This document shows, one piece after another, positions 55,429 to 64,000 of a DNA stretch of 64,000 bases. Made by a program: the position numbers and the translations under genes. The stretch spans positions 558,001 through 622,000 of the forward strand of contig NZ_LGLV01000004.1 in the NCBI RefSeq assembly GCF_001687365.1, read 5' to 3'. Source of the stretch: Pararhizobium polonicum (GTDB lineage: Bacteria > Pseudomonadota > Alphaproteobacteria > Rhizobiales > Rhizobiaceae). The notes beneath the pieces were generated by a model. It had not been told where the DNA came from, ran no database searches, and was given only the letters and a program-made list of their open reading frames with translations. Position 1 is the stretch's first letter. Each line of letters starts with the position of its first letter.

Positions 55429-56811
55429 CTATTTTGCCCGGGCGCGAATGTCCTCGAAACTCCAGTCCCTCAGCAATTCGCCATTCCTCCAGACCGTTTC
55501 CAGATGATTGCGGCGGTCCTTGAGCTCATCGAGACGGGCCGCTTCAAGGCCGCCGAGACCGCTGACAACCGCTTGACGGCCTGCCTTCGATGCCTTGACA
55601 TTCATGGTGGCGGGGCGCTTGAAGACATCGTGCCATATGCCGGTCTCATCCAGCCGGGCATTGGTCTTCATGGCGAAGGAATAGGTATCGCGGTTGACCT
55701 TCTGCAACAGGCCGCCGCCCATGCCGAAGGCGATGTTCTCGGCGGAAAAGCCGAAGGCTTCCAGCCGGCCGAGGATCTGGCCGATATCGGCATTGGAGAT
55801 ACCGTCGCCCTGGATGACGCGGACGGATGTATCGAGCACCTTGTAGCCCTTGCCGTTCAGCGTCGAGCCGAAGTGGTAGTCGAGTTGCTTGACCACATGC
55901 ACCGGCGTCTCGATCGGATCGCCACTGTCGGGCCGGATGACCACGGTGCCGCCGCTGGCCCTGACCTTCTCGCGCAGCTGCTGGCCCCAGATTTCCGAGA
56001 CCGCGTAATTGATGTCGTAGCTGTCGGAGACGACGGCGAACATGCCGCCGGCGGCGAAACGGTCGATCATATTGGAATAGGCCTCCGCCTCCCGCTCGAC
56101 GCCCCATGCGGTCATCGTCGAATGTTCGGACGCGGGAATGGAGAAACCGGCCATGTCGGCGCCATAATAGCGCCGGGCGTAGAGCACGCCGGTCACGGTA
56201 TCGGTGCCCATGAAATTGACCAGATGGGCGGCCCCGCCGATGCCGGCCTGTTCGAAAGCGCCGACACCGCGGGCGCCGAAATCATGCAGGCGGAAGGGCA
56301 ACACGGCCTCCGGATCGTCGCAGGTCTTTTCGAGCATCGGCCGGATGATCTGTTTGACCTTGCGGGCATTGCTGGCGACGGAGGACGGATACCAGACGGC
56401 GCGCAGCAGCGCAGTCTCGATATAGGAGGTCAACCAGAACGATTCCGGATCGGTATTGACCACCTGTACCATCGGCACGCCACGGCGCAGCAGGGTGCCT
56501 TCCGGCAGGGCCTGGATCTCAAGCGGCAGGTAGCCGCCGAAATGCTCGACGATGCGCATCCAGCCAACCCGGTTGAACGGCAGGCCATGGGCAAGGACAA
56601 TCGCCTCGGCCTCATCGACATCGGCCCGCGTCACCGGCTTGCCGAGATATTCCTTGAGGAACATCTGCAGGCCGAAGAACAGCACGTCGGCCTGATCCGG
56701 ATGCCCGCGCGTCTCGATATAGGCGGAGATACCCCGCGTGCCCGGCGGATACTGGAGGAAATGGCTGAACTTGTAGCTGTCGGTGTTGAGGATCAGATTG
56801 GCCGGATTCAT
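55429..56811 (-). CDS. nadV: Nicotinamide phosphoribosyltransferase
   Basis: A 460-residue enzyme making NMN from nicotinamide and PRPP (NAD salvage). It has the N-terminal ILNTDSYKFSHFLQYPPGTRGISAYIETRG, then RLHDFGARGVGAFEQAGIGGAAHLVNFMGTDT, SIPASEHSTMTAWG, VVIRPDSGDP (PRPP phosphate loop) and IAFGMGGGLLQKVNRDTYSF. These follow the NadV/human NAMPT pattern rather than PncB. Length is normal. The conserved N-terminus starts at 56811; the frame upstream is not conserved. A NadM adenylyltransferase is not in view. Confidence 0.94.
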   Translation of the reverse strand: MNPANLILNTDSYKFSHFLQYPPGTRGISAYIETRGHPDQADVLFFGLQMFLKEYLGKPVTRADVDEAEAIVLAHGLPFNRVGWMRIVEHFGGYLPLEIQALPEGTLLRRGVPMVQVVNTDPESFWLTSYIETALLRAVWYPSSVASNARKVKQIIRPMLEKTCDDPEAVLPFRLHDFGARGVGAFEQAGIGGAAHLVNFMGTDTVTGVLYARRYYGADMAGFSIPASEHSTMTAWGVEREAEAYSNMIDRFAAGGMFAVVSDSYDINYAVSEIWGQQLREKVRASGGTVVIRPDSGDPIETPVHVVKQLDYHFGSTLNGKGYKVLDTSVRVIQGDGISNADIGQILGRLEAFGFSAENIAFGMGGGLLQKVNRDTYSFAMKTNARLDETGIWHDVFKRPATMNVKASKAGRQAVVSGLGGLEAARLDELKDRRNHLETVWRNGELLRDWSFEDIRARAK

Positions 56812-57170
56812 CGCATTCCCCCCGAAAGCAATTCCATATCTGCGCTGCAACGACGGCAGCGCAGCCTCAAGATGTACGCGACCGGCAAAAAGGCGGCAAG
56901 CGCAAATGGTGTCCTGCGGCTGCGGCACCCAAGCCGGTCCTACCTTCGGTATGGTTAACATTCTATCAATCATTCTGCCCTAGTCTTGATGGATAAGATG
57001 CTCGGCCACCTATGGTCCCGCAGCAGCCGCCGCAACCTGGTCTGGCCTTGAACGAGCCGCCCGGCATGCGCATGAAGCGCCCTCATCCTTCGATAGACAC
57101 TTGGCCCCATGACCGGCATGCCGGAATGCATAGGCCCCTTTGACCTCAACCGAACCTGACGGAGATTGCG
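56812..57170. other. Divergent intergenic region between nadV and the 686-residue protein
   Basis: About 360 bp with no recognisable gene, riboswitch or repeat. It must carry both promoters. An antisense frame through the 57-59 kb gene also extends here but is not coding-like. Confidence 0.5.
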
Positions 57171-59231
57171 ATGCTGATGCCCATTCTCACAGTCAAGACG
57201 TCCGTCGCCGCCGCGCAGGCGGCTGCCGTGGTGGAGATCGTCACGCCGAAGGAACGCGCGCCGGTACCGGTGCGGATTTCGGGAAACCAGTCTGAAGCGG
57301 TGCTCAAGATCCTGGAAACGCTGAACCGGCATCTGCTCGGAAGCGAGCCGCTGCCGAAGGAAGCGCTGATCCGGCTGCTCGACACGCTGGCGAAAATCCT
57401 GAAATTTCCGCCGCTGCCGCAGGAGACCCTGCGCGATTTCAGCAAGCGGCTGGCCGTGTTTCTCGAAACGCTGCCGCCGGCGGCCCGTCTGGCGCTGGAA
57501 AAGCAGCTGGGGCAGCGCAATCTGGCCGTCTCGATCCGCATCCTCGCCGAGGTGCTGAAAAACCCCTCGGTCATCGACGCGCCGCGCCTGCTGGACAGGC
57601 TTTTCACAGCTACCCCCATCACGCGATCCTTCATCGGCCAGACGGATGCAAGGCCGGTTCCGCCGCTGCCTGCGCCGCACGGCCAAACGACGGTTCCGGG
57701 CAGGCAGACGACATTGCCGCCGCCTCAAGCGGTAACCCAAATGCTTCCACCCGGGACGGCGGTCGTGCCCAGCCCCGGCCTGTTGCAGGCAGCCTTGAAA
57801 AAGGCCTTCGGCGATGACGACGACATCGCACCAGCGATCATTACAGCAGACGGGAACGAACCGGAGCAAAGTCCGGTGACGACGACGCGCCGGGACGATC
57901 AACCGGCAAAGGCGCCGACAGCGCGCGGCAACGACACTGCCGCTGCGAACATGCAGCCGCAGCAGCCTGCCAAGGCCGGTGCCGAGACGATCCCTCTGCT
58001 GCGCGCCGCAGCCGCATTCCTGGCGGCCGATCCGGAGGCATTGTCGCTGGTTGCCGCGATTGCCACCGGCGATATCGATAGCCGGCTCAAGAGCGAGCTG
58101 GAGCAGGAACTGGGGCTCGATCTTTTCGAGCCAACGGAGCCGCTGGAGCAGCCGGCACAATCGGAACCACAGAAGCCCGCCGAGCATTCGGCAGCAGAAA
58201 ACAGGCCGGCCCCCGAAACCCGCGCGGACAACGGCAAGGAACCGGCGACACTTGACAATCGGTCCACCGGCGCACGCGACTTGCCTCTGCCGGAAGACTT
58301 TCCCTCGCTGGAAAACTTGCCTCCGCGAGAAGAATTGCCTTCCGTGCAAGACCTGCCTTCGCCGGACATCGACGCCGAGCCGGCGAGCCTTGTCTCCGCC
58401 GATATGGAGGATGTCTCCACCGATATCGAGGATGGGGCAGAGCCCCCCGTTTCCTCCGCCAGACCACCGCTTGCCCGGACGGTCAATGAGGTCAATGGCT
58501 TCAAGGGCCATGATCTGGGCGAATGGGAGCTGGAAACCGAGGTTGAGGGCCGATCCGCAACGGTTGCGGAAGAGATCCCGCTTCCGGCGGACGAACCCGA
58601 GATGAGCCGCCCGGAAAGGGCTCTTGCTCAAACGCTGAAGGCACTGGTCGAAGCCAGCCTGCCGCTGCCGGGAGGAGCCACCGGTGGCGCCGATACGCTG
58701 TTTGCGGCGCTGGCCGGCGAGACGGCGGATATGGGCGCCGAAATCCTGTTTGCGCAGCTTGAGGCCGCTGACGATGCCGGTGCGCTGCCGGACAGGGCGC
58801 TGCTGACCGGCGATATCGGCGACCCGGCGGACCTGCCGGGCCTTGAAGCCGAAGCCTGGAGCGCAATGCTGGACGGACCGGAGGAAAACACCGTCAACCG
58901 GCAGGTCCTCCCGCGTCCCATCGCTCCCGAGGAGGCCGCGCGCGAACCGCAAATGCCCCGGCTGCCGGATACGGCCATTGTCCGGGATATTATCCCGTTC
59001 GCGATGATCCCCTACCTGCCGGCAAAGGGGCAGGATACGCGAACCGCAAAGGCTGAAGACGAGGAGCAACCGACGTTTGCCAACGACGAGGACGAAGGCC
59101 AGCGTGGAGAAAGTGGCGATCAGCCGGAGAACCGCGACAACGGTGCCGCTGCCGCATCGCAGCCAGAAGCGGACGAGAGCAACACCGACGTCGCCTACGA
59201 TCTCTACCGCCGCATGGGCGGACTTGGCTGA
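57171..59231 (+). CDS. Large acidic low-complexity protein, unknown
   Basis: A 686-residue soluble protein without signal peptide, starting MLMPILTVKTSVAAAQAAAV. GGAGATTGCG precedes the ATG. Residues 35-160 are a helical, leucine-rich region (LETLNRHLLGSEPLPKEALI, LAVFLETLPPAARLALEKQL). Residues 160-330 are Pro/Ala-rich. About 370-405 is a short LP repeat (DLPLPEDFPSLENLPPREEL and onward). The rest is acidic with two helical patches and the end DVAYDLYRRMGGLG. The proline-rich/helical layout faintly recalls FliK-type ruler proteins, but there are no flagellar genes here. Function unknown. Confidence 0.7.
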   Translation: MLMPILTVKTSVAAAQAAAVVEIVTPKERAPVPVRISGNQSEAVLKILETLNRHLLGSEPLPKEALIRLLDTLAKILKFPPLPQETLRDFSKRLAVFLETLPPAARLALEKQLGQRNLAVSIRILAEVLKNPSVIDAPRLLDRLFTATPITRSFIGQTDARPVPPLPAPHGQTTVPGRQTTLPPPQAVTQMLPPGTAVVPSPGLLQAALKKAFGDDDDIAPAIITADGNEPEQSPVTTTRRDDQPAKAPTARGNDTAAANMQPQQPAKAGAETIPLLRAAAAFLAADPEALSLVAAIATGDIDSRLKSELEQELGLDLFEPTEPLEQPAQSEPQKPAEHSAAENRPAPETRADNGKEPATLDNRSTGARDLPLPEDFPSLENLPPREELPSVQDLPSPDIDAEPASLVSADMEDVSTDIEDGAEPPVSSARPPLARTVNEVNGFKGHDLGEWELETEVEGRSATVAEEIPLPADEPEMSRPERALAQTLKALVEASLPLPGGATGGADTLFAALAGETADMGAEILFAQLEAADDAGALPDRALLTGDIGDPADLPGLEAEAWSAMLDGPEENTVNRQVLPRPIAPEEAAREPQMPRLPDTAIVRDIIPFAMIPYLPAKGQDTRTAKAEDEEQPTFANDEDEGQRGESGDQPENRDNGAAAASQPEADESNTDVAYDLYRRMGGLG

Positions 59232-59267
59232 ACGGACGGGCCGTCACCGGCAAGGACAAGACAAACA

Positions 59268-59301
59268 AAAGCCCGCGGAAATCGCTTTCCGCGGGCTCTT
59301 T
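59268..59301. terminator. Bidirectional terminator between the 686-residue protein and rpsA
   Basis: The stem GCCCGCGGAAA / TTTCCGCGGGC has loop TCGC, flanked by AAACAAAA on the left and TCTTTCATT on the right. It lies between convergent genes. Confidence 0.85.
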
Positions 59302-59319
59302 CATTCCAACGGCTAAGGC

Positions 59320-61023
59320 TTATTCGCCGCCGCGGTTCTTCAGGGCTGCGCCCAGGATGTCGCCGAGCGAAGCGCCCGAGTCGGACGAACCGAACTGTGC
59401 GACGGCTTCCTTCTCTTCAGCGATTTCCAGTGCCTTGATCGACAGCATGACCTTGCGGTCCTTCTTGGAGAAGTTGGTGACGCGGGCGTCGACAACCTGA
59501 CCAACGGAGAAACGCTCCGGACGCTGTTCGTCGCGGTCACGCGACAGATCGGCACGGCGGATGAACGAGGTGAGGTCTTCGTGGTTGACGAGCTTCACTT
59601 CGATGCCACCGTCGTTGACGGCCAGGACTTCGCACGAGACAACGGCGTTCTTGCGCAGATCGCCCGATGCAGCGGCGTCGCCGACCGCATCCTTGCCGAG
59701 CTGCTTGATGCCGAGCGAGATGCGTTCCTTTTCGACGTCCACATCCAGAACGACAGCCTTGACGACGTCGCCCTTGTTGAACTCTTCGATGACCTGTTCG
59801 CCCGGACGGTTCCAGTCGAGGTCGGAGAGATGCACCATGCCGTCAACGTCGCCGTCGAGACCGATGAACAGGCCGAATTCGGTCTTGTTCTTGACTTCGC
59901 CTTCAACTTCCGTGCCAGCCGGATGGCTGTGCGCGAATGCCTGCCACGGATTCTCGAGCGTCTGCTTGAGGCCGAGCGAGATGCGGCGCTTGGTCGGGTC
60001 GACTTCGAGAACGACAACGTCGACTTCCTGCGTCGTGGACAGGATCTTGCCGGGGTGTACGTTCTTCTTGGTCCAGGACATTTCGGAGATGTGGATCAGG
60101 CCTTCGATGCCCGGCTCCAGCTCTACGAATGCACCGTAGTCGGTGATGTTGGTGACGGTACCGGAGATCTTCTTGCCGACCGGGTACTTGGCACCGATGC
60201 CATCCCAAGGATCCGACTCGAGCTGCTTCATGCCGAGCGAGATGCGGTGGGTTTCCTGGTTGATGCGGATGATCTGAACCTTGACCTGCTGGCCGATGTT
60301 CAGGATTTCCGACGGATGGTTGACGCGGCGCCATGCCATGTCGGTGACGTGCAGCAGGCCGTCGATGCCGCCGAGGTCAACGAACGCACCGTAATCGGTG
60401 ATGTTCTTGACGACGCCGTCAACAACCTGGCCTTCTTCGAGGTTCTGGACGATTTCCGAACGCTGTTCAGCACGCGATTCTTCGAGAACCGTGCGGCGCG
60501 AAACCACGATGTTGCCGCGGCGCTTGTCCATCTTGAGGATTTCGAAGGGCTGCGGGTTGTGCATCAGCGGGGTGACGTCGCGGATCGGACGGATGTCGAC
60601 CTGGGAGCGCGGCAGGAAGGCAACGGCACCATCCAGATCGACGGTGAAACCACCCTTGACCTGGTTGAAGATGACGCCTTCGACGCGTTCGCCGGCTTCG
60701 AACTTGACTTCGAGACGGATCCAGCTTTCCTCGCGGCGAGCCTTCTCGCGCGACAGAACAGCTTCGCCCATCGCATTTTCGATGCGCTCGACATAAACTT
60801 CGACTTCATCGCCGACCTTCAGCGTGCCGTCCTTGGCCTTCGCGCCGAATTCCTTCAGAGCGATGCGGCCTTCGACCTTGAGGCCGACGTCAACGATTGC
60901 GACGTCCTTCTCGATGGCCGTTACGATACCCTTGGTGACGTAGCCTTCGGCAAGATCCTGCGTGGCAAAGGATTCCTGCAGCAGCGCGGCAAAATCGTCG
61001 CGGGTGGGGTTAGCTTGAGACAT
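59320..61023 (-). CDS. rpsA: 30S ribosomal protein S1
   Basis: A 567-residue S1 with six S1 repeats (about 28-95, 115-180, 200-270, 285-358, 372-445 and 460-530). The repeat cores are visible as GIVTAIEKDVAIVDVGLKVEGRI, GFTVDLDGAVAFLPRSQVD, ITDYGAFVDLGGIDGLLHVTDMAW, ITDYGAFVELEPGIEGLIHISEMSW, TEFGLFIGLDGDVDGMVHLSDLDW and VNDGGIEVKLVNHEDLTSFIRRADLS. It binds mRNA and aids initiation. The length is normal for alphaproteobacteria. It is downstream of cmk in the same direction. Confidence 0.97.
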   Translation of the reverse strand: MSQANPTRDDFAALLQESFATQDLAEGYVTKGIVTAIEKDVAIVDVGLKVEGRIALKEFGAKAKDGTLKVGDEVEVYVERIENAMGEAVLSREKARREESWIRLEVKFEAGERVEGVIFNQVKGGFTVDLDGAVAFLPRSQVDIRPIRDVTPLMHNPQPFEILKMDKRRGNIVVSRRTVLEESRAEQRSEIVQNLEEGQVVDGVVKNITDYGAFVDLGGIDGLLHVTDMAWRRVNHPSEILNIGQQVKVQIIRINQETHRISLGMKQLESDPWDGIGAKYPVGKKISGTVTNITDYGAFVELEPGIEGLIHISEMSWTKKNVHPGKILSTTQEVDVVVLEVDPTKRRISLGLKQTLENPWQAFAHSHPAGTEVEGEVKNKTEFGLFIGLDGDVDGMVHLSDLDWNRPGEQVIEEFNKGDVVKAVVLDVDVEKERISLGIKQLGKDAVGDAAASGDLRKNAVVSCEVLAVNDGGIEVKLVNHEDLTSFIRRADLSRDRDEQRPERFSVGQVVDARVTNFSKKDRKVMLSIKALEIAEEKEAVAQFGSSDSGASLGDILGAALKNRGGE

Positions 61024-61151
61024 GAATACTCCTGATGTGCCTTCATATGGGGCACAGGCGCCGGGGGTTAGCGTTGACAGGTCCGAAAACCATCCGCTCC
61101 ATTCAGATGAGGAGCAAATCCGGCGCGGGGATGGTGGTTCGGACTATTTCA

Positions 61152-61775
61152 TTATTTCAATGCGGCATCGATGATGGTCTTTGCCGCCAAGAATGCGGCC
61201 TCTATACTCATTTCGGACGTATCTAGCAAGTGCGCATCGGCGGCCGGGCGCAGCGGGCTGTCGGCCCGTCCCATGTCGCGCTCGTCGCGCTTGACGATAT
61301 CGGCCAGGACCTCGAGAAAATCAGCCGGCGTGCCGTTGCCGACGATCTCGTCGAAGCGGCGGCGCGCACGCACCTCGGCCGATGCCGTGACATAGAGCTT
61401 CACCGGCGCATCCGGGCAGACGACCGTGCCGATATCGCGGCCGTCGAGCACCGTTCCGGGCGCACGGACGGCAAAGGCGCGCTGGGTTTCGACCAGAGCC
61501 TGACGCACCAGCGGCATGACCGCAATCTTTGAGGCCGCCTCGCCGATCGAATGCGCCGACAGCACGCCGCGGTCGAGCCCGGCAAGCTCCACGTCCCGCG
61601 CCATCTGCTCGGCAATGGTTTCGTCGTCGAGCGGCAGGCCGGCATCGAGCAGCGCCTTGGCCGTGGCGCGATAGGTCAGGCCGGTGTCGAGATGATGAAA
61701 CCCGTATTCCCCGGCGATCCGGCGCGACAAGGTCCCCTTGCCCGCCGCCGCGGGTCCATCGATGGCGATGATCAT
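61152..61775 (-). CDS. cmk: Cytidylate kinase
   Basis: A 207-residue (d)CMP kinase. The P-loop is [19 protein letters not shown] (7-15), with the NMP-binding segment [21 protein letters not shown]-specific [20 protein letters not shown] and the lid [13 protein letters not shown]. The end [18 protein letters not shown] is typical. It lies 128 bp upstream of rpsA on the same strand, the widespread cmk-rpsA pair. The usual upstream aroA is missing. Confidence 0.96.
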   Translation of the reverse strand: MIIAIDGPAAAGKGTLSRRIAGEYGFHHLDTGLTYRATAKALLDAGLPLDDETIAEQMARDVELAGLDRGVLSAHSIGEAASKIAVMPLVRQALVETQRAFAVRAPGTVLDGRDIGTVVCPDAPVKLYVTASAEVRARRRFDEIVGNGTPADFLEVLADIVKRDERDMGRADSPLRPAADAHLLDTSEMSIEAAFLAAKTIIDAALK

Positions 61776-62136
61776 GGAATGTCCTTCAGAACTGCTCTTC
61801 TCAAATATCCGGCACAGTTAGCGGAAACTGGCGCGAAATGCCAATGCAGCAAGAGCAACGTCAACAGCCCATACCCGCCCCCTCTCGCACATTATAGAAC
61901 ATCATGCCGATCATTGACCTTCTCGCGCACGCACCCCAGGTACAGGCACAATATCGGGCTTTGCATGGTAAAAATGACCATCCGGCAGCCCTCTTGCCCG
62001 CGTGGGCGGGAGATCGGAAAGTTAGGCTTTGACAGAACAGGCCAAGACCATTATGGGGACCGGCTAATTCTTTTTACGTTCAACGCCGGTATTCCGGCAA
62101 ATGCCGGTAACCCCGGCCATTCAAGAGGCTTTGACT
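61776..62136. other. Divergent promoter region cmk / FYDLN protein
   Basis: About 360 bp without a conserved gene. The region where aroA would normally lie is only this short stretch. A cluster of CCGG-rich short repeats (62085-62120, CCGGTATTCCGGCAAATGCC) lies just before the FYDLN gene. Confidence 0.5.
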
Positions 62137-62526
62137 GTGGCAAAAGCGGAACTTGGAACAAAACGCATCGATCCGGAGACAGGCCGTAAATTCTACGACC
62201 TGAACAAGGATCCGATCGTTTCTCCCTATACCGGCAAATCCTATCCCCTGTCCTTCTTCGAGGAAACATCCGTCGCCAAGGTCATGGAGAAGGCTGCCGA
62301 GGAGGACGAGGTCCAGGAAGTCGACGCGGAGAACACCGAAGTCGAACTGGTTTCGCTCGAGGATGCCGACAGCGAAGCAGCCGGCGGCGACGACATTCCG
62401 GATCTGGGCGACGATGACGTCGAGATCGAAGGCGACGACGACGACACCTTCCTCGAGGCCGATGAAGACGACGAGGACGGCCTGTCCGACCTGATCGGCG
62501 TTTCGGACGACGACGACGAGGTCTAA
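62137..62526 (+). CDS. TIGR02300 family protein (FYDLN acid domain)
   Basis: A 129-residue protein with a conserved N-terminal block, ELGTKRIDPETGRKFYDLNK, then DPIVSPYTGKSYPLSFFEE, followed by a very acidic tail (about 45 Asp/Glu in the last 85 residues). The GTG start at 62137 (VAKAELGTK) fits family members beginning M-A-K; GAGGC lies seven bases upstream. The four positions that are zinc-ligand Cys in other members are Asp/Gly/Ser/Gly-like here. Function unknown, possibly nucleic-acid-mimicking. Confidence 0.88.
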   Translation: MAKAELGTKRIDPETGRKFYDLNKDPIVSPYTGKSYPLSFFEETSVAKVMEKAAEEDEVQEVDAENTEVELVSLEDADSEAAGGDDIPDLGDDDVEIEGDDDDTFLEADEDDEDGLSDLIGVSDDDDEV

Positions 62527-62729
62527 ACCTCTCATAAATCACGCAAATGGCGTCCGCGCGGGGTTTTCTCCCATCACGCGGACGCAAGGCTCCGGGCTCA
62601 CTTCAGAAAAATTTCGCCCTTTGTCTTTTTCGGCTTGCCATCTGCAGAAAGCAGACGTATGAAGCCGCCACCCGACCGGACGAACAGTTCGGACGGACTT
62701 CCCGGAACCGGCACTGCCGGACCCATAAT

Positions 62730-62805
<76 letters not shown>

Positions 62806-62928
62806 TTACTCTTCTCTCTTTTTGTTTTTACCGGCATTGAACGCGTACCGATTGTATTCGGGCCATTGACTAATGGCCGCCTGCGCGCTCCAAACGTCGC
62901 CTGAATCATCGACATTGAGAAGAAAATC

Positions 62929-63708
62929 ATGGATCTCGGGATCAACGGTAAACAGGCACTCGTTCTCGGCGGCAGCAAGGGGTTGGGGCGCGGCATCGCC
63001 GAGGCGCTGGCCGCCGAAGGCGTTGGCGTCATCCTGACCGGGCGCGATCAGGCGACGGCAGAGCGGAGCGCGGCGCAAATCGGTGATTCGGCCAAAGGTC
63101 TGGCGCTGGATCTTGCAGATGCTGGCGGCATCGATCCGTTTCTGGACCAGCTGGCGAGCGGCTTCGGCGCCATCGACATCCTGGTGCTGAACGGTGGCGG
63201 ACCGCCGCCCAGTCTTGCGGCAGAAATCGACCCGGCCTTCTGGCGGGCCCAGTTCGATACGATGGTGCTGGCGGGCATGCGCATCACCAACAGGCTGCTG
63301 CCAACCATGCGGCAGCGTGGCTGGGGCCGGATCATGGCTGTCGCCTCCACCAGCATCCGCGAGCCGATCCCGGGCCTGACCGCCTCCAATGCCCTGCGTA
63401 GCGCCGTTGCGGGCTGGATGAAGACGCTGGCCCGGGAGGTGGCGGCCGACGGCGTGACCGTCAACATGCTTCTCCCCGGCCGTCTGGCAACGGACCGAAC
63501 GCTCAGCTTCGACCGGATGGACGCCGAGAGCGAAGGACTGAGCCTGGAAACGGTTGCGGCGCGCAGCCAGTCGGACATTCCGATCGGCCGCTATGGCACT
63601 CCGGCCGAGTTCGGCGCGGCGGCGGCGTTTCTTGCCAGCCGTCAGGCGGCCTACATAACCGGTGTCGCGCTGCCGATCGACGGCGGTCTCAGCCACTCGA
63701 TGCTTTAG
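62929..63708 (+). CDS. SDR family protein with altered active site
   Basis: A 259-residue Rossmann-fold short-chain dehydrogenase. The NAD(P) loop GGSKGLGRGIA (about 14-24), LNGGGPPP (usual NNAG in variant form) and the C-terminal PIDGGLSHSML are clear. The catalytic Ser remains (AVASTSIREPIPG), but the Tyr-x-x-x-Lys motif is replaced: the aligned segment GLTASNALRSAV has Leu for Tyr and Asn for Lys. It belongs with the BKR-like SDR subgroup that lacks the catalytic Tyr/Lys. The activity is therefore uncertain; it may bind rather than reduce a substrate. Confidence 0.9.
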   Translation: MDLGINGKQALVLGGSKGLGRGIAEALAAEGVGVILTGRDQATAERSAAQIGDSAKGLALDLADAGGIDPFLDQLASGFGAIDILVLNGGGPPPSLAAEIDPAFWRAQFDTMVLAGMRITNRLLPTMRQRGWGRIMAVASTSIREPIPGLTASNALRSAVAGWMKTLAREVAADGVTVNMLLPGRLATDRTLSFDRMDAESEGLSLETVAARSQSDIPIGRYGTPAEFGAAAAFLASRQAAYITGVALPIDGGLSHSML

Positions 63709-63723
63709 GCTGATCGCCGCTCC

Positions 63724-64000
63724 TCAGCGATGCGCCGCCCAGGGCACGAACCAGCGCTCCAGCAGCCGCGCCAGGATTTCCAGCAGGAATGCGATCGCGG
63801 CTATCACGATGATGCCGGCGATGACGATGTCGGTGACGAGAAACTGGGCGGCCGACTGGATCATGAAGCCGAGGCCGCGGCTTGCCGCCACCAGTTCGGC
63901 CGCCACCAGCGTTGACCAGCCGGCGCCGAGCGCGATGCGGGTGCCGGTCAGGATCGAGGGGATGGCGCTGGGGAAAATCACATGCAGCAGCACCTGCAGC
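63724..64000 (-). CDS. ABC transporter permease, SsuC/TauC type (partial, N-terminus outside window)
   Basis: The C-terminal part (about 91 residues) of a binding-protein-dependent permease. FPSAIPSILTGTRIALGAGWSTLVAAELVAA is the EAA loop that contacts the ATPase and the next helix, as in sulfonate, taurine or nitrate-type transporters. A last hydrophobic segment (DIVIAGIIVIAAIAFLLEIL) and a basic end LLERWFVPWAAHR follow. The substrate cannot be told. It is convergent with the SDR gene. Confidence 0.9.
   Translation of the reverse strand, partial: LQVLLHVIFPSAIPSILTGTRIALGAGWSTLVAAELVAASRGLGFMIQSAAQFLVTDIVIAGIIVIAAIAFLLEILARLLERWFVPWAAHR

Noticed and set aside
56970-59069. A 699-codon frame on the minus strand opposite the large low-complexity protein
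   Set aside because: It is Arg/Gln/Leu-rich as expected of an antisense shadow, while the plus-strand frame has a Shine-Dalgarno and an ordered domain layout.
59581-61035. A 484-codon frame antisense to rpsA
   Set aside because: Shadow of the S1 repeats; the minus-strand gene is unambiguous.

Overview
The window is one stretch of an alphaproteobacterial chromosome, most probably from the Rhizobiaceae or a close relative. The evidence is the high-GC coding bias, RopA/Omp2-type porins, a BA14K-family protein, DUF982 and DUF2865 proteins, an FYDLN-type acidic protein, an alpha-type SRP RNA, and a rhizobium-style palindromic intergenic repeat. No phage, insertion sequence, CRISPR array, rRNA or replication origin was seen. 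About 66 protein genes (two cut by the window edges), three tRNAs and one SRP RNA are supported.

Layout. 1-3.5 kb: BMP-type nucleoside/sugar ABC transporter (permease, ATPase, binding protein) with slyX. 3.8-8.4 kb: TonB siderophore receptor with its AraC regulator, msrA and a small membrane protein. 8.7-11.5 kb: tRNA-Ser, then a LysR regulator divergent from a tautomerase/cupin/DUF4865 operon. 11.6-18.9 kb: small proteins, a lipoprotein hydrolase, AEC transporter, cytochrome c, kdsB-pheA and a porin. 18.9-26.7 kb: nudC and HIT protein, ffs, dnaX-ybaB, DUF2865 and MOSC proteins, recR, a repeat element and a lytic transglycosylase. 26.8-29.4 kb: ArsR/SRPBCC pair and an MFS transporter. 29.5-35.5 kb: translation operon rimP-nusA-ylxR-infB behind a leader peptide and intrinsic terminator. 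35.5-41.4 kb: DoxX, SelW-like, YqaA-like, BA14K, phosphohexomutase, tRNA-Leu, Rrf2 regulator and a second porin. 42-46 kb: pccB, kptA, yghU and a tandem pair of unknown genes. 46-52.4 kb: a long gene-poor gap with a palindrome, HxlR and MFS genes, a hydroxyacid dehydrogenase, RNase D and DUF817. 52.5-59.2 kb: two tandem paralogous acidic helical proteins of unknown function, nadV, and a 686-residue low-complexity protein. 59.3-64 kb: rpsA, cmk, an FYDLN protein, tRNA-Ala, a divergent SDR and the end of a second ABC permease.

Much of the window is housekeeping: translation (rimP, nusA, infB, rpsA, tRNAs, ffs), replication and repair (dnaX, recR), envelope (kdsB, porins, transglycosylase) and cofactors (nadV, nudC). 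Several usual gene neighbours are missing: rbfA-truB after infB, aroA beside cmk, and pccA beside pccB.

The best candidates for undescribed biology are the paralogous proteins at 52.5-55.0 kb (with the 57.2-59.2 kb protein as a possible associate), the LysR/tautomerase/cupin/DUF4865 cluster, and the tandem small-protein pair at 45.2-45.9 kb. Regulatory signals of interest are a 15-bp element shared by both BMP transporter units, the rimP leader, and a palindromic HxlR promoter that may give a leaderless transcript.
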